Assembly: GCA_963705525.1 (NCBI GenBank) | Contig: CAVPJW010000007.1 | Coordinates: 496,001-560,000 of the forward strand | Reading direction: 5' to 3' | DNA from: CAVPJW01 sp963705525 | Lineage (GTDB): Bacteria > Acidobacteriota > Vicinamibacteria > Vicinamibacterales > CAVPJW01 | Length of the DNA stretch: 64,000 nucleotides | In this document: one piece after another, positions 7,418-16,021 of the stretch | Layout of the letters: every line of letters begins with the position of its first letter | Position numbering within the stretch: position 1 is the first letter of the stretch | Made by a program: the position numbers and the translations under genes | The notes under the pieces: model-generated | Databases searched by the model: none | Told to the model about the DNA's origin: nothing | Seen by the model: only the letters and a program-made list of their open reading frames with translations

Positions 7418-9619
7418 ATGACTCGACTCGAATCACACAGCCGGCGGGCGTGGCTGGCCGCCATCGTTGCGGGCGTGGCGCTGGCAACGGCGGGACTTGG
7501 AGCACAGGCACCTGCGGATATTCAAAGCGCCGTTGATGCCGCGTATGCCAAATACAAGGACCTTCAGGAAGGCAAGAACGCGGATTACATCCCGGCGCTG
7601 GCCGCCGTCGATCCCAAGCTGTTCGGGATCGCGGTCGTTACCACCGATGGCAAGACCTACACTGCGGGCAACCTCTCGACGGAGGTTTCGATCCAGTCGA
7701 TCTCCAAGGTCTTCACGATGGCGCAGGTCATCGACGAGCAGGGACCCGATTCCATTGCGCAGCGGATCGGGGTGGATGCGACCGGGGCGCGTTTCAACTC
7801 CATTATCGCGGTCGAGGCTGTTCGCACTACCGTCGGCGCCGGGGCGCCGGAGATGAATGCGCTTGTCAACCCGGGCGCGATCTCGGCCACCAGCATGGTC
7901 AGGGGCGCGAACGCCGATGAGGTCTGGAAGAAGATCATCGGGACCCACAACGACTATGCCGGACGATCCCTCAGCGTGCTGCAGGATGTGTACAAGTCCG
8001 AGTCGGACTCGAACCAGCGCAACCAGGCGATCGGCGCGCTTATGCTCGCCTACGGCTACATCAAGGGGGACTGGCGGCAGGCGGTCGATCTGTACACCCG
8101 GCAGTGCTCGATCGGCGTCAACGCCAGGGATCTGGCGACGATGGCGGCGACGCTCGCCAATGGCGGAAAGAATCCTGCCACCGGAAAGCAGGTCATCAAT
8201 TCTGCGAACGTGCCGAAGGTCCTTGCGGTGATGGCCACGGCCGGTTTGTACGACGACACCGGCAAGTGGCTGTATGGGACCGGCCTTCCGGCGAAGAGCG
8301 GCGTCGGCGGCGGCATCATCGCCGTATCGCCGGGCAAGTTCGGCATCGCGGTGATTTCACCCCCGCTGGACGATGCCGGAAACAGCGTCCGCGCACAGAA
8401 GGCGATCGCCGACATCTCGAATGCCCTCGGCGGTAACCCGTTGCTGCCGGTCGCCAGCCAGCAGCCGCTTCCGCCAGCACCAGCCGAACCAAAGCCGTGG
8501 ATGGAGGTTTACGGCTTCGCGATGCTCGACATCGGCGAGAACTTCGACACGATCGACCCCAACTGGTTTGACACGATGCGGGTCACCAAGCTGCCGTCGT
8601 TCTCCGGCCAGTTCGGCGAGGACAACGTCGCGTTTGCCGGCGTGCGGCAGAGCCGCCTCGGGGTCAGGGCTTCGACGCCAACGGCACTCGGCGACCTGAA
8701 GACGACCTTTGAATTCGAGCTGTTCGGCGTGGGCGTGGATGAAGGCCAAACCACGTTCCGACTGCGCCACGCGTATGGCGAGCTGGGCAAATTCGGCGCC
8801 GGGCAGTACTGGAGTCCGTTCATGGATCCCAATGTCTTCCCGAACTCGATCGAGTACTGGGGTCCGACAGGCATGGTGTTCTTCAGGAACGTGCAGGTCC
8901 GGTGGATGCCGATCCAGGGCGACACCAATCTGACGATTGCGGTTGAACGGCCTGGAGCCAGCGGTGACCCGGGCACGTTGGCCAACCGCGTGGAGATCCA
9001 GAACATCAGGGGGCGCACTCCCCTGCCCGATCTGACAGCGGCGTATGCCATGGGCGGAGGCTGGGGATATGTCCGGGTGGCCGGCGCGCTCAGGCGAATC
9101 CAGTGGGACGATACGCTCGTCGACCAGTTCGACCTGAGCGGGAATACGACGGGCTGGGGACTCAACTTCAGCTCCAATCTCAACTTCGGTGAGAACAAGC
9201 ACGATGTCGTCCGGCTGCAGCTCGTTGTCGGCGAGGGCATCCAGAACTACATGAACGACTCACCGGTCGATGTCGGCATTGTCCGCAACCCGGGTGATAC
9301 GGTGACGCCGATCAAGGGTGAGGCTCTGCCCATCGTCGGGATCGTCGCGTTCCTCGATCACACGTGGGGCTCGAAGTGGAGCAGCACGATCGGGTACTCG
9401 ATGCAGGATATCGATAACTCCGAAGGCCAGAACCCGGATGCCTTTCATTATGCCGACTATGCGCTCGTCAACCTGCTCCACTACCCCGCTCCGAACGTCA
9501 TGCTCGGCGGCGAGCTGCAGTACGGGCGCCGTGAGAACTTCTCGGACGGCTTCAGTTCCGAAGGCTTCAAGATCCAGTTCTCGTTCAAATACAACTTCTC
9601 GTACAAGGTGGGAGGCTAA
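7418..9619 (+). CDS. Glutaminase fused to DcaP-like outer-membrane porin
   Basis: A single intact frame of 733 residues. A signal peptide (residues 1-30, ending GLGAQ) is followed by a serine-dependent glutaminase domain (about 35-345). That domain shows NADYIPALAAVDP, the catalytic SISK tetrapeptide (Ser94-Lys97), NPGAISATSMV, and LPAKSGVGGG near the C-terminal end. A Pro-rich linker (about 350-365) leads into a barrel (about 366-733) resembling DcaP-type porins: RQSRLGVRAST, TTFRLRHAYGELGKFGAG, YWGPTGMVFFRNVQVRWMP. Normal glutaminases are cytosolic and about 310 residues long. Here the enzyme should sit in the periplasm, attached to an outer-membrane channel, converting Gln to Glu and ammonia at the pore. 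The linker and both domains are in the same frame with no sign of an assembly junction. A good Shine-Dalgarno site (ttgggaggatagg) precedes the ATG at 7418. Confidence 0.88.
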   Translation: MTRLESHSRRAWLAAIVAGVALATAGLGAQAPADIQSAVDAAYAKYKDLQEGKNADYIPALAAVDPKLFGIAVVTTDGKTYTAGNLSTEVSIQSISKVFTMAQVIDEQGPDSIAQRIGVDATGARFNSIIAVEAVRTTVGAGAPEMNALVNPGAISATSMVRGANADEVWKKIIGTHNDYAGRSLSVLQDVYKSESDSNQRNQAIGALMLAYGYIKGDWRQAVDLYTRQCSIGVNARDLATMAATLANGGKNPATGKQVINSANVPKVLAVMATAGLYDDTGKWLYGTGLPAKSGVGGGIIAVSPGKFGIAVISPPLDDAGNSVRAQKAIADISNALGGNPLLPVASQQPLPPAPAEPKPWMEVYGFAMLDIGENFDTIDPNWFDTMRVTKLPSFSGQFGEDNVAFAGVRQSRLGVRASTPTALGDLKTTFEFELFGVGVDEGQTTFRLRHAYGELGKFGAGQYWSPFMDPNVFPNSIEYWGPTGMVFFRNVQVRWMPIQGDTNLTIAVERPGASGDPGTLANRVEIQNIRGRTPLPDLTAAYAMGGGWGYVRVAGALRRIQWDDTLVDQFDLSGNTTGWGLNFSSNLNFGENKHDVVRLQLVVGEGIQNYMNDSPVDVGIVRNPGDTVTPIKGEALPIVGIVAFLDHTWGSKWSSTIGYSMQDIDNSEGQNPDAFHYADYALVNLLHYPAPNVMLGGELQYGRRENFSDGFSSEGFKIQFSFKYNFSYKVGG

Positions 9620-9622
9620 CGA

Positions 9623-10667
9623 ATGATTCGAACGACATTGCGTAGCTGGCGCGCATGGCTCGCCGGCAGCGTCGTCATCCTGGGGCTGACCACGCTCGGC
9701 GCCGGAGCCCAGGCGCCGGCCGACATTCAGAAGGCGGTGGATGCCGCTTTCGCGAAGTATCAGAATCTCCAGGAAGGCAAGAACGCCGACTACATTCCGG
9801 CCCTCGCCGCCGTCGATCCCAAGCTGTTCGGGATCGCGGTCATCACCACCGACGGCAAGACCTACACCGCGGGCAACCTCACGACAGAGGTCTCGATCCA
9901 GTCGATCTCCAAGGTCTTCACGATGGCGCAGGTCATCGAAGAACAGGGGCCCGACTCCGTCGCGCAGCGGATCGGTGTGGATGCCACAGGCGCACGGTTC
10001 AACTCGATCATCGCCGTCGAAGCGGTCGAAGGTGGTCGGCGGAGCCGGGGCGCCGGAAATGAATCCGCTGGTGAACCCGGGCGCGATCTCGGCCACCAGC
10101 ATGGTCAGGGGCGCGAGCGCGGATGAGGTCTGGAAGAAGATCATCGGGACGTACAACGACTATGCGGGACGATCCCTCAGTGTGCTGCAGGACGTGTACA
10201 AGTCCGAGTCGGACACCAACCAGCGCAACCAGGCCATCGGCGCGCTCATGCTCGCCTACGGTTACATCAAGGACAACTGGCAGCAGGCGGTCGATCTCTA
10301 CACGCGGCAGTGCTCGATCGGCGTCAACGCCAAGGATCTCGCGATGATGGCCGCCACGCTGGCCAATGGCGGAAAGAATCCCGTCACCGGCAAGCAGGTC
10401 ATCAAGTCGGCGAACGTGCCCAGGGTGCTGGCCGTGATGGCGACGGCCGGGCTCTATGACGACTCCGGCAAGTGGCTGTATGCGACGGGACTTCCAGCCA
10501 AGAGCGGCGTCGGCGGCGGCATTCTGGCCGTCTCGCCAGGCAAGTTTGGAATCGCCGTGGTCTCACCACCGCTCGATGAGGCCGGCAACAGCATCCGCGC
10601 ACAACGAGCCATCGCCGACATTTCGAACAGCCTCGGCGGAAACCCCCTCGCGTCATCACCTCGATAG
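9623..10667 (+). pseudogene. Second secreted glutaminase, frameshifted
   Basis: A tandem paralogue of the glutaminase half of the previous gene, very similar throughout, with its own signal peptide (ending GAGAQ) but no porin. It stops just after LGGNPLASSPR, the point where the linker to the barrel begins in its neighbour. The frame breaks at about 10028. The first frame ends its useful part at IIAVEAV; the second resumes at VVGGAGAPEMNPLVNPG. Aligned to the intact copy there is one extra base in this stretch. All catalytic elements (SISK, LPAKSGVGGG) are present across the two frames. It is either a recently inactivated gene or a sequencing error. It starts four bases after the fusion gene stop, so it shares the operon. 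Confidence 0.85.
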
Positions 10668-10739
10668 GCAGCACTCGCAAAATGGGCCTGGGCGGACTTA
10701 TTCGGCCGCCCAGGCGTCTCATCATTCCTCAGGGACCAC

Positions 10740-11000
10740 GGTCATGCTCAACGCGAGGTCGGTGATCCGGACATCACCAACTATCACGGGTACTTCGCGT
10801 ACAATTTTCGGCGACGCCGACAGCGCGGTGCGGCCGTTCTTGTATGGGGGCCTGCGGCTCGCGGGCAGCTGGACGCCGACCTGTATCAAGTCCGACGCGG
10901 GGGGTGGTGGTGCGATCCGTTCTGGGGCTGCTCTCTCGTCGGCAACACGCAATACGCCAATCCAATTCAATTCTCGGGAGGTGTAGCTCTCCGGTTCTGA
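10740..11000 (+). pseudogene. Second decayed C-terminal fragment of the small beta-barrel family
   Basis: In the frame ending at the stop 10998-11000 one reads DITNYHGYFAYNF, a scrambled middle, and then WWCDPFWGCSLVGNTQ and the terminal FSGGVALRF. The missing middle (GDADSAVRPFLYGGL) is found in the next frame at about 10805-10850, so two compensating shifts are present. The CDPF-C loop, the RPFLYGG strand and the terminal RF match the fragment at 4046-4344. No start or signal peptide is visible, and the fragment lies directly in front of the DUF481 gene. Confidence 0.65.
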
Positions 11001-11005
11001 TCTCG

Positions 11006-12067
11006 ATGTCAGAAGGCACAAACCATCGGGGCCGCCGTCCGTGGCGCCCGCTGATGGCGATTGTCATCATGATCGGCTTCGCTCGAACCGCCACGCTCCA
11101 CGCTCAGGGCAAAACCGATGTCGTCACGCTCGGCAACGGCGATCGGATCACGGGAGAGGTGAAAGGGCTGGATCGGGGCCGCCTGGAGTTGTCGACCGAC
11201 GACGAAGGCACCATCTATTTCGAATGGGACAAGGTCGTGTCGCTCGTGGCGGAGCGCCAGTTCGAGATCGGCACGAGCGACGGCCGTCGATTTCTCGGGA
11301 GCCTGGGCTCGAGCGGGCCTCGTCAGATACTCATCACCGGGCCAGACGTGCCGGTGTCGCTCGCGACCCTGGAGATTACCGCGATTACGCCCATAGGCCG
11401 GAGTTTCTGGAAAAAACTGGACGGATCGGTCGACATCGGCTTCAGCTATACACACTCGAGCGACATTGCCCAGCTCAACGTGAACTCCAACACGGTCTTC
11501 CGGAAGCCGGCGTTCGAAGCGCGGGTCAATCTCTCGGGCACCCTCACGAGAACCGGAGAAGACAACGAGCGAGATGACCGCGGCATCTTTCAGGCGTCGT
11601 ACCTCAGGTTCCGCGGCCAGCGCTGGTTCATCGCGGGGGGGGCCAGCTTCGAAAACAACGAGAGCCTGGGGCTCCGTCTGCGTTCTCAGGTGGCCATCGC
11701 GGGCGGGCCTCGGCTGATTAACTCCAACCGCGCGCAGATGCTCACCGGCGCGGGCATCGCGGTCAACGACGAACAAGGCATCGAAGGCGACCATACGCAG
11801 AACCTGGAAGCGCTCTTCATATTCAGGACCTCGTATTACGCCTACGATCATCCCAAGACCAATCTGGATGTCGCCATCCAGTATCTTCCAAGCCTGAGCA
11901 ACACGGGCCGACAACGACTGCAGCTCGACACCTCCGTGAAGCGCGAAATCTGGAAGGACGTGTTCCTGGCGGTCAATGTGTTCGACACGTACGACAGCCG
12001 GCCACCTCAAAGTGCCGCCGACACCAACGACGTGGGTGTGGTACTGTCGTTTGGTTGGAGTTACTAG
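11006..12067 (+). CDS. YdiY-like DUF481 outer-membrane/secreted protein
   Basis: A protein of 353 residues. I chose the ATG at 11006, six bases after the preceding pseudogene stop, which gives a signal peptide ending LHAQ near residue 34. An N-terminal region (about 38-125) with ITGEVKGLDRGRLELSTD and IYFEWDKVVSLVAERQFEI is a small beta-rich domain often found ahead of DUF481. The rest (about 135-353) is the DUF481 barrel (VDIGFSYTHSSDIAQLNV; VKREIWKDVFLAVNVFDTY) and ends FGWSY. Members are outer-membrane proteins of unknown job, known in enterobacteria as acid-inducible YdiY. Position in a run of envelope genes agrees with this. Confidence 0.8.
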   Translation: MSEGTNHRGRRPWRPLMAIVIMIGFARTATLHAQGKTDVVTLGNGDRITGEVKGLDRGRLELSTDDEGTIYFEWDKVVSLVAERQFEIGTSDGRRFLGSLGSSGPRQILITGPDVPVSLATLEITAITPIGRSFWKKLDGSVDIGFSYTHSSDIAQLNVNSNTVFRKPAFEARVNLSGTLTRTGEDNERDDRGIFQASYLRFRGQRWFIAGGASFENNESLGLRLRSQVAIAGGPRLINSNRAQMLTGAGIAVNDEQGIEGDHTQNLEALFIFRTSYYAYDHPKTNLDVAIQYLPSLSNTGRQRLQLDTSVKREIWKDVFLAVNVFDTYDSRPPQSAADTNDVGVVLSFGWSY

Positions 12068-12190
12068 GGCTCAACGCTCAGGACGCAAGGCTCAAGGAAA
12101 GGCTACGGGCTCGGGGCTACAGGCTTCAGGCGGAGCACAGGCTCAGGGCGTAGAGCTTAACGCTCAGGACTCAAGACTCAGGGAGAGATC
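12068..12190. repeat. Degenerate word repeat (ctcaggac / ggctacaggct type)
   Basis: The gap between two genes consists almost entirely of variations on ctcaacgctcagga, aaggctcaagg, gggctacaggcttcagg and actcaagactcaggg. Repetition starts directly after the stop codon of the DUF481 gene. It belongs to the window-wide class of word-like intergenic repeats; only one arm is evident here. Confidence 0.7.
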
Positions 12191-12191
12191 G

Positions 12192-12746
12192 ATGACCAGA
12201 ACTGAAATCGTCGTCGCCGCGCTGCTGTCGGTCTCGGTTGCAGCCATACCGGCGCGGGCGCAGGATCAGAAGACTGCGACGCGCGAGGTCATGTCGGTCA
12301 CGGCGAAGGTGGAACGCGTCGACAAGTTTTCGCGGTCGCTCACGCTCAAGACCCCTGAAGGGCTTTCTCACACTGTCTACGTCGGCCCGGAGCTGAAGAC
12401 GTTCGACGAGGTTCAGTCGGGCGACACGGTCACTGTTCGGATCGTCGATTCCTTCATCGTGGCGGTCAATCCAAACGCCAAGCCGACGGCCGTCACCGAC
12501 ACGACCGCCGAGGCCCGGAAGGAAAACGAGAAGGGTTCGAGCGACGTGCAGCAGCAGCTGAAGGCGACCGTGACGATTGAGAGCGTCGATCTGAAAACCA
12601 ATCTCGTCGTCTACAAGACGGGCGACAATCGACGGAACATGCGGCAGGTCCTTGATGGTCACCTGCTCGAAGGACTGAAGCCCGGCGACGTGGTGGAAGT
12701 GACATACACGCGCGAGCGCGCCATCGATGTAAAGCGCGAGCCATGA
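12192..12746 (+). CDS. Secreted hypothetical protein with duplicated beta-rich motif
   Basis: A protein of 184 residues with a signal peptide ending IPARAQ (about residue 23). The ATG at 12192 is preceded by ggagagatcg. I do not recognise a named family. Two halves look alike: VTAKVERVDKFSRSLTLKT with VQSGDTVTVRI, and VTIESVDLKTNLVVYKTGD with LKPGDVVEVTY, so it is probably two small OB- or barrel-like beta domains. A charged linker rich in Glu and Lys joins them (AEARKENEKG). It lies between the DUF481 gene and a large secreted protein on the same strand. Periplasmic location is likely; function is unknown. Confidence 0.75.
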   Translation: MTRTEIVVAALLSVSVAAIPARAQDQKTATREVMSVTAKVERVDKFSRSLTLKTPEGLSHTVYVGPELKTFDEVQSGDTVTVRIVDSFIVAVNPNAKPTAVTDTTAEARKENEKGSSDVQQQLKATVTIESVDLKTNLVVYKTGDNRRNMRQVLDGHLLEGLKPGDVVEVTYTRERAIDVKREP

Positions 12747-12829
12747 CGGCGGGATCGTTCGTCGTGTTTAAGAATGGCCGTGCCTGTCGGCATGGATCGC
12801 GCCTGAAGTAGATTGTGGATGGAGGACCT

Positions 12830-15130
12830 ATGAAGACGAACTCTCGCACGCCACGGGTTGGAGTGGCTCTCATCACCGCCGTGGCGCTCGTATCACCGCC
12901 GTTTCTCGACGCGTTTCGCGCTCAAACGCAGCCGGCTGCGACGACGGCCAAGCCGGCTTCCACCAAGGCCGCGCCGACGGCTGCGACGACGGCGGCCGTT
13001 GATGGCGGATGGCCCAAGGTCGGGAACACGCCGGATGGCGGCGCCATCCTGATGTATCAGCCGCAGGTGGCCAGCTGGGTGGATCAGAAACGTCTGGTGC
13101 TGTACGCGGCAGTCTCGTACGCGGCCAAAGGCGCTCAAAAACCCGCGCTCGGCACGATGAAGGCCGAAACCGACACCCGCGTGGCACTCGACGAGCGCCT
13201 CGTCAGCATGAGCCCGTTCAGAATCACCGAATCGAATTTTCCGACCCTCACGAAGGACGAGATGCGCACCGTCGTCGACGCGATCGACAAGGCCATTCCT
13301 GACAGTGACCGCGTGATCGCGCTCGATCGCGTGCTCGCGGGCGTTGACAAGAGCAAGATCCTCCCGAAGAACGTGGACGGCGTGAAGGCGGATCCACCGC
13401 CCATCTTCTTCAGCAAGACACCAGCGGTCCTGGTGAATTTCGACAGCGATCCCATCTGGAGTCCCATCAAGGACAACGACCTCAAGTTCGCGGTCAACAC
13501 GAACTGGGACATCTTCCGGCACGAACCGACCAATACGTACTACCTGAGAAACGGCAACACGTTCCTCAAGGCGTCCGACGTGAAGGGGCCATGGGCGCCG
13601 GCCGGCACGCTCCCCGGCAGTTTTTCGAAGCTCCCGCCGGACGACAACTGGAAGGATGTCCGGGCGAACCTGCCGGGAAAATCTCTGTCGGCGAACCAGG
13701 TTCCGAAGGTCTTCGTCAGTACGACACCGGCCGAGTTTATCCTGCTGCGCGGCGAACCGAGCTACGTCCAGGTCGGTCAGACGAAATTGCTCTGGGTGAA
13801 CAATACCGACAGCGACGTCTTCAGGCTCGGCAAGACCGGCACCGTTTACTTCCTGGTGGCCGGCCGATGGTTTTCAGCGCCTGACTTCACCGGACCCTGG
13901 ACATTTGCGACGACCAGTCTGCCTGAGGACTTCAAGAAAATCCCGCTCGAACACGAACGTTCGCGCGTGTTGGCTTCCGTTCCAGGGACGGACCAGGCCG
14001 CCGAAGCGGTCATGCTCGCATCGATGCCACAGACCGCCCGCGTCAACAAGAAAGAAGTGAAAGCGCCCGACGTTGTCTATCAGGGCCAACCACAGTTCCA
14101 GGCCATTGAACAGACGTCCGTCCAGCGCGCCGTCAACACCGACAAAGACATCCTCAAGGTCGGGGACGTGTACTACATGTGCTTTCAGGGTGTCTGGTTC
14201 ATGGCGAAGAGCGCGAGCGGTCCCTGGGAGGTCGCCACGAGCATCCCGAAGGAAATCTATTCAATTCCGACCAGCTCGCCCGCGCACAACGTGACTTATG
14301 TCGTGGTCGAGGAAGACAACGACAACGATGACTGGGTGACCTTCGCATATGCCGCGGGATACACGGGCATGATGGTCGCGTGGGGCTGCGCGGTGTGGGG
14401 TTCTGGCTGGTACTACCCGCCCTACACGTGGTACGGCGGATTTTATCCGGGTTACTACCCGTACTTCCCCACCTACGGATACTCGGCGTGGTACAACCCG
14501 TGGAGCGGCACGTACGGACGCGGAGTCGCCGCGTACGGTCCCTATGGCGGCGTCGGCGCCGGCGCGCGATACAACCCGTCGACCGGCACGTACGCGAGGG
14601 GCGCTGTCGCGTGGGGGCCATACGGAGCGAGCGGGGCCGCGCAGGCGTGGAATCCGCGCACCGGCACGTACGCACAGACTCGGCAGGGTTCGAACGTGTA
14701 CGGAAGCTGGGGCTCGACGGGCGTGCAGCGCGGCGACGACTGGGCGCAGACGGGTCGCGTCACCAACCGCGCCACGGGAACGACGACGCGCGCGACCGTC
14801 GGGAGCGAAGGTGGAGCTGCGGTGTCGCGTCGCGGACCGCAAGGCGGCACGACGGTGGGGCGGACCGGAAGCGGCGACGTCTATGCCGGTCACGACGGGA
14901 ACGTCTACCGTAACGACGGCGGCTCGTGGCAGAAGTATGACAACGGCAACTGGAACAACGCATCTGCTCCGCAGCAGGTGGATCGCGATCGAGCGGCTCG
15001 TACCGAAGGGACAACGCGAACACGCGACTACAGCAATTACAGCAGCAGCGGCGGCACCCGGTCATCTGCGGGAAGCTATCGCGGCGGCGGTGGCGGTGGG
15101 CGGCGCGGCGGCGGTGGCAGGCGCCGCTGA
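12830..15130 (+). CDS. Large secreted protein with Tyr/Gly/Pro-rich repeat tail
   Basis: A protein of 766 residues from the ATG at 12830, behind a ggagga ribosome site; a GTG at 12815 is in frame but less likely. A signal-like N-terminus is followed by a Thr/Ala/Lys-rich spacer. Residues about 60-470 are a folded region with repeated units of the form 'LR.G..Y..V....LLWVNNTDSDVFRLGKTG..Y.LVAGRWFSA....GPW', seen at least three times. Residues about 500-640 hold a hydrophobic aromatic segment (YYPPYTWYGGFYPGYYP) and repeats such as YNPWSGTYGRGVAAYGPYG, YNPSTGTYARG and WNPRTGTYAQT. The tail is Gly, Arg and Ser rich, ending in GGGGRRR. Related proteins are often labelled 'carbohydrate-binding family V/XII' without experimental support. 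A surface or envelope role is likely; the actual job is unknown. Confidence 0.75.
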   Translation: MKTNSRTPRVGVALITAVALVSPPFLDAFRAQTQPAATTAKPASTKAAPTAATTAAVDGGWPKVGNTPDGGAILMYQPQVASWVDQKRLVLYAAVSYAAKGAQKPALGTMKAETDTRVALDERLVSMSPFRITESNFPTLTKDEMRTVVDAIDKAIPDSDRVIALDRVLAGVDKSKILPKNVDGVKADPPPIFFSKTPAVLVNFDSDPIWSPIKDNDLKFAVNTNWDIFRHEPTNTYYLRNGNTFLKASDVKGPWAPAGTLPGSFSKLPPDDNWKDVRANLPGKSLSANQVPKVFVSTTPAEFILLRGEPSYVQVGQTKLLWVNNTDSDVFRLGKTGTVYFLVAGRWFSAPDFTGPWTFATTSLPEDFKKIPLEHERSRVLASVPGTDQAAEAVMLASMPQTARVNKKEVKAPDVVYQGQPQFQAIEQTSVQRAVNTDKDILKVGDVYYMCFQGVWFMAKSASGPWEVATSIPKEIYSIPTSSPAHNVTYVVVEEDNDNDDWVTFAYAAGYTGMMVAWGCAVWGSGWYYPPYTWYGGFYPGYYPYFPTYGYSAWYNPWSGTYGRGVAAYGPYGGVGAGARYNPSTGTYARGAVAWGPYGASGAAQAWNPRTGTYAQTRQGSNVYGSWGSTGVQRGDDWAQTGRVTNRATGTTTRATVGSEGGAAVSRRGPQGGTTVGRTGSGDVYAGHDGNVYRNDGGSWQKYDNGNWNNASAPQQVDRDRAARTEGTTRTRDYSNYSSSGGTRSSAGSYRGGGGGGRRGGGGRRR

Positions 15131-15279
15131 GTGTGCCGAACTGGAAGAAACCGCAGAAAGCAAGATACCCGCGCTCGGTTATGGAAATGGCCTGCGCGGT
15201 GGGCAACATCCTGCCCGCCGTGTCAGGCACGATGCTCGTCCTGCTAGGCACCCGTAGCGCACGGCCGCGAAGTCGCCGA

Positions 15280-15645
15280 TCATCCAGACAACCAGCGACG
15301 GGCCTCGGCGATCGACTCTGGAGGAAAGAACTCGACGGGAGCCTTGCGCAGCCCGGCTGCCGCGAACATCAGCGCGTGATCGCGCCAACGCACGTCTCCG
15401 ACGATCGCGATCTTCTCAATGCTGTCGCCATGCGTCGCGTAGAAGGTCAGATCGCCCCAGTCGCCCTGCGAATCCCATCCACGAAATCCGTCAAGGACGA
15501 CGAGCAGCCTGATGCTGCGGACTGATGCGCGGCCCAACCCGGCCAGCAGCGCATCTTGTGATCGATCGAGATCGGTCTTCGTCAACGTTCCGTTAATCTC
15601 AACGCGGTAAATGTTGTCGCGCTCGTGCTCAATTGTCGCTGGCAT
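15280..15645 (-). CDS. SpoIIAA/STAS-like small protein
   Basis: A protein of 121 residues resembling the SpoIIAA-like (STAS-fold) family: VEINGTLTKTDLDRSQDAL, LLVVLDGFRGWD, and VRWRDHALMFAAAG followed by VEFFPPESIAEARRWL. A gaggtgag ribosome site precedes the ATG at 15645. Members are soluble cytoplasmic proteins of unclear role, some tied to lipid or stress response. It stands alone on the minus strand between two plus-strand blocks. Identification at family level is good; function is unknown. Confidence 0.8.
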   Translation of the reverse strand: MPATIEHERDNIYRVEINGTLTKTDLDRSQDALLAGLGRASVRSIRLLVVLDGFRGWDSQGDWGDLTFYATHGDSIEKIAIVGDVRWRDHALMFAAAGLRKAPVEFFPPESIAEARRWLSG

Positions 15646-15764
15646 GACTGTCTCACCTCATGAACATCAGGGTAGCCGGTCTCTAGGCGGTCAGCAGAAT
15701 GTTGCCGATTGGGATTCGGCTCGCTCCGGGCCTTCATAATCAGCTCCGATCCTGACATGCTCGC

Positions 15765-15780
15765 CTCCGACATTTCGGAG
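15765..15780. promoter_or_regulatory. Palindromic operator CTCCGA-CATT-TCGGAG upstream of aspA
   Basis: The sequence ctccgacatttcggag matches the palindrome at 4387-4402 at 15 of 16 positions, the only change lying in the spacer. It ends about 139 bp before the GG of the sigma54-like element, against 133 bp at the other locus. Confidence 0.55.
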
Positions 15781-15916
15781 TGGTCGGTCTGTTCCACAGG
15801 GAAACGGCCCGCGAGTCTGGCGACTTCGTCGCCGCGGTCTCGCGCGCAAGGGGTGGAAATGCGGCCGGAATTTCGTCGGTTGCATCACTCTCACTACCAG
15901 ATGAAGCTCGACATGA

Positions 15917-15933
15917 TCGGCATGAAGAATGCT
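15917..15933 (+). promoter_or_regulatory. Putative sigma54 (-24/-12) promoter of the aspA operon
   Basis: The sequence tcggcatgaagaatgct has the GG-N10-GC invariants and agrees with TTGGCACG-N4-TTGCW at about 10 of 13 positions. Transcription would begin near 15945, leaving a leader of about 77 bases before the ATG at 16022. Confidence 0.45.
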
Positions 15934-16021
15934 CAGGTGCGACGTTAGGGCCGCAAGTGGACATGGCCCCGGCGGTCGTATCTTGGCCGTCGCCCGGCGG
16001 TGCCGCTTGGGAGGAGATGTC

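Larger units (their letters stand above)
15646..16021. other. Divergent intergenic region with operator and sigma54-like promoter
   Basis: This 376-bp gap separates the SpoIIAA-like gene from aspA. It contains the CTCCGA-N4-TCGGAG palindrome (15765-15780), the sigma54-like element (15917-15933) and the aspA ribosome site ggaggag (16010-16016). I see no convincing gene; the short frames on both strands have no family resemblance. Confidence 0.6.

Noticed and set aside
6214..7464. 416-codon minus-strand frame opposite the amidohydrolase
   Set aside because: It is the mirror of a well-supported coding gene in GC-rich DNA; its product is Arg/His-rich and matches nothing.
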